A stretch of 13,948 nt of DNA from Deltaproteobacteria bacterium (lineage in GTDB: Bacteria > Desulfobacterota > DSM-4660 > Desulfatiglandales > HGW-15). Positions 13,835 through 13,948 of the stretch are shown one piece after another; positions within the stretch are counted from its first letter, which is position 1; each line of letters opens with the position of its first letter. The notes below the pieces were generated by a model. The model searched no databases. It saw only the letters and a program-made list of their open reading frames with translations, and was not told where the DNA came from. The position numbers and the translations under genes are program-made. The DNA lies in assembly GCA_019308525.1 (NCBI GenBank), contig JAFDIC010000181.1, positions 1-13,948 on the forward strand, in the 5' to 3' direction.

Positions 13835-13948
13835 TCAGTTTCCGCTGGTGGCATCTACGGCATCGACCACGGAAAAAACCATGGACTCCAGGAACTTCTC
13901 GAACTCCTCCTCCGTGTCCATGGCGCTGTATTTCCCTTCCTCGATCTG
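13835..13948 (-). CDS. 3' end of an unidentified protein (partial, 37 residues visible)
   Basis: On the minus strand the frame is open from the right edge of the window to a TGA at 13837-13835. The visible tail is acidic and probably helical (TEEEFEKFLESMVFSVVDAV) and ends in DATSGN. The frame has coding-like codon use. Nothing in 37 residues identifies a family, so no function is given. It converges on the Crp/Fnr gene, with 113 nt between the two stops; in that gap I saw only a weak GAAGG/CCTTC hairpin and no clear terminator. Confidence 0.45.
   Translation of the reverse strand, partial: QIEEGKYSAMDTEEEFEKFLESMVFSVVDAVDATSGN

Overview
This 13.9 kb window looks like a chromosomal housekeeping region of a Gram-negative bacterium, most likely a deltaproteobacterium (Desulfobacterota). 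The basis is gene content and the style of the proteins: an LPS-export LptD, a dnaX-ybaB-recR cluster, FolC followed by LptD, moderately GC-rich codon use, and dispersed imperfect-palindrome repeats of a kind I associate with that group. The taxon is an inference; no rRNA or marker phylogeny was possible.

Left part (1-5494, + strand): the 3' end of an unidentified gene, a promoter, a complete tRNA-Ser(GGA), then a tight co-directional cluster: dnaX (clamp-loader tau), ybaB/ebfC, recR, a GlcD-like FAD oxidase that overlaps recR by 4 nt, and uppP (undecaprenyl-diphosphate phosphatase). Gaps of 52, 12, -4 and 6 nt suggest one operon joining replication, recombination, oxidation of a 2-hydroxy acid and cell-envelope lipid recycling.

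Middle and right part (5712-12556, - strand): a convergent operon read leftwards: a small Cys-containing hypothetical protein, a zinc-ribbon/Yip1-type membrane protein, a UvrD/PcrA helicase, folC, and lptD. lptD is interrupted by one in-frame UGA codon (6840-6842), which splits it into an N-terminal 343-residue part and a C-terminal 373-residue part. Everything on both sides still reads as LptD, so this is a recent nonsense change, a sequencing error, or a recoding event.

Far right: a 484-nt intergenic region (12557-13040) with an 8-bp inverted repeat, back-to-back promoter-like sequences and a repeat copy, followed by a Crp/Fnr-family regulator (+ strand) and the 3' end of an unidentified gene on the - strand.

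The most unusual signals are the in-frame UGA in lptD; a ~130-bp dispersed repeat present twice (5579-5708 and 12865-13013) with conserved nested hairpins; and a perfect 19-nt palindrome that sits as a clean insertion in the second copy only. I found no CRISPR array, transposase, prophage, toxin-antitoxin or recognisable defence system, and no clear new multi-gene system.
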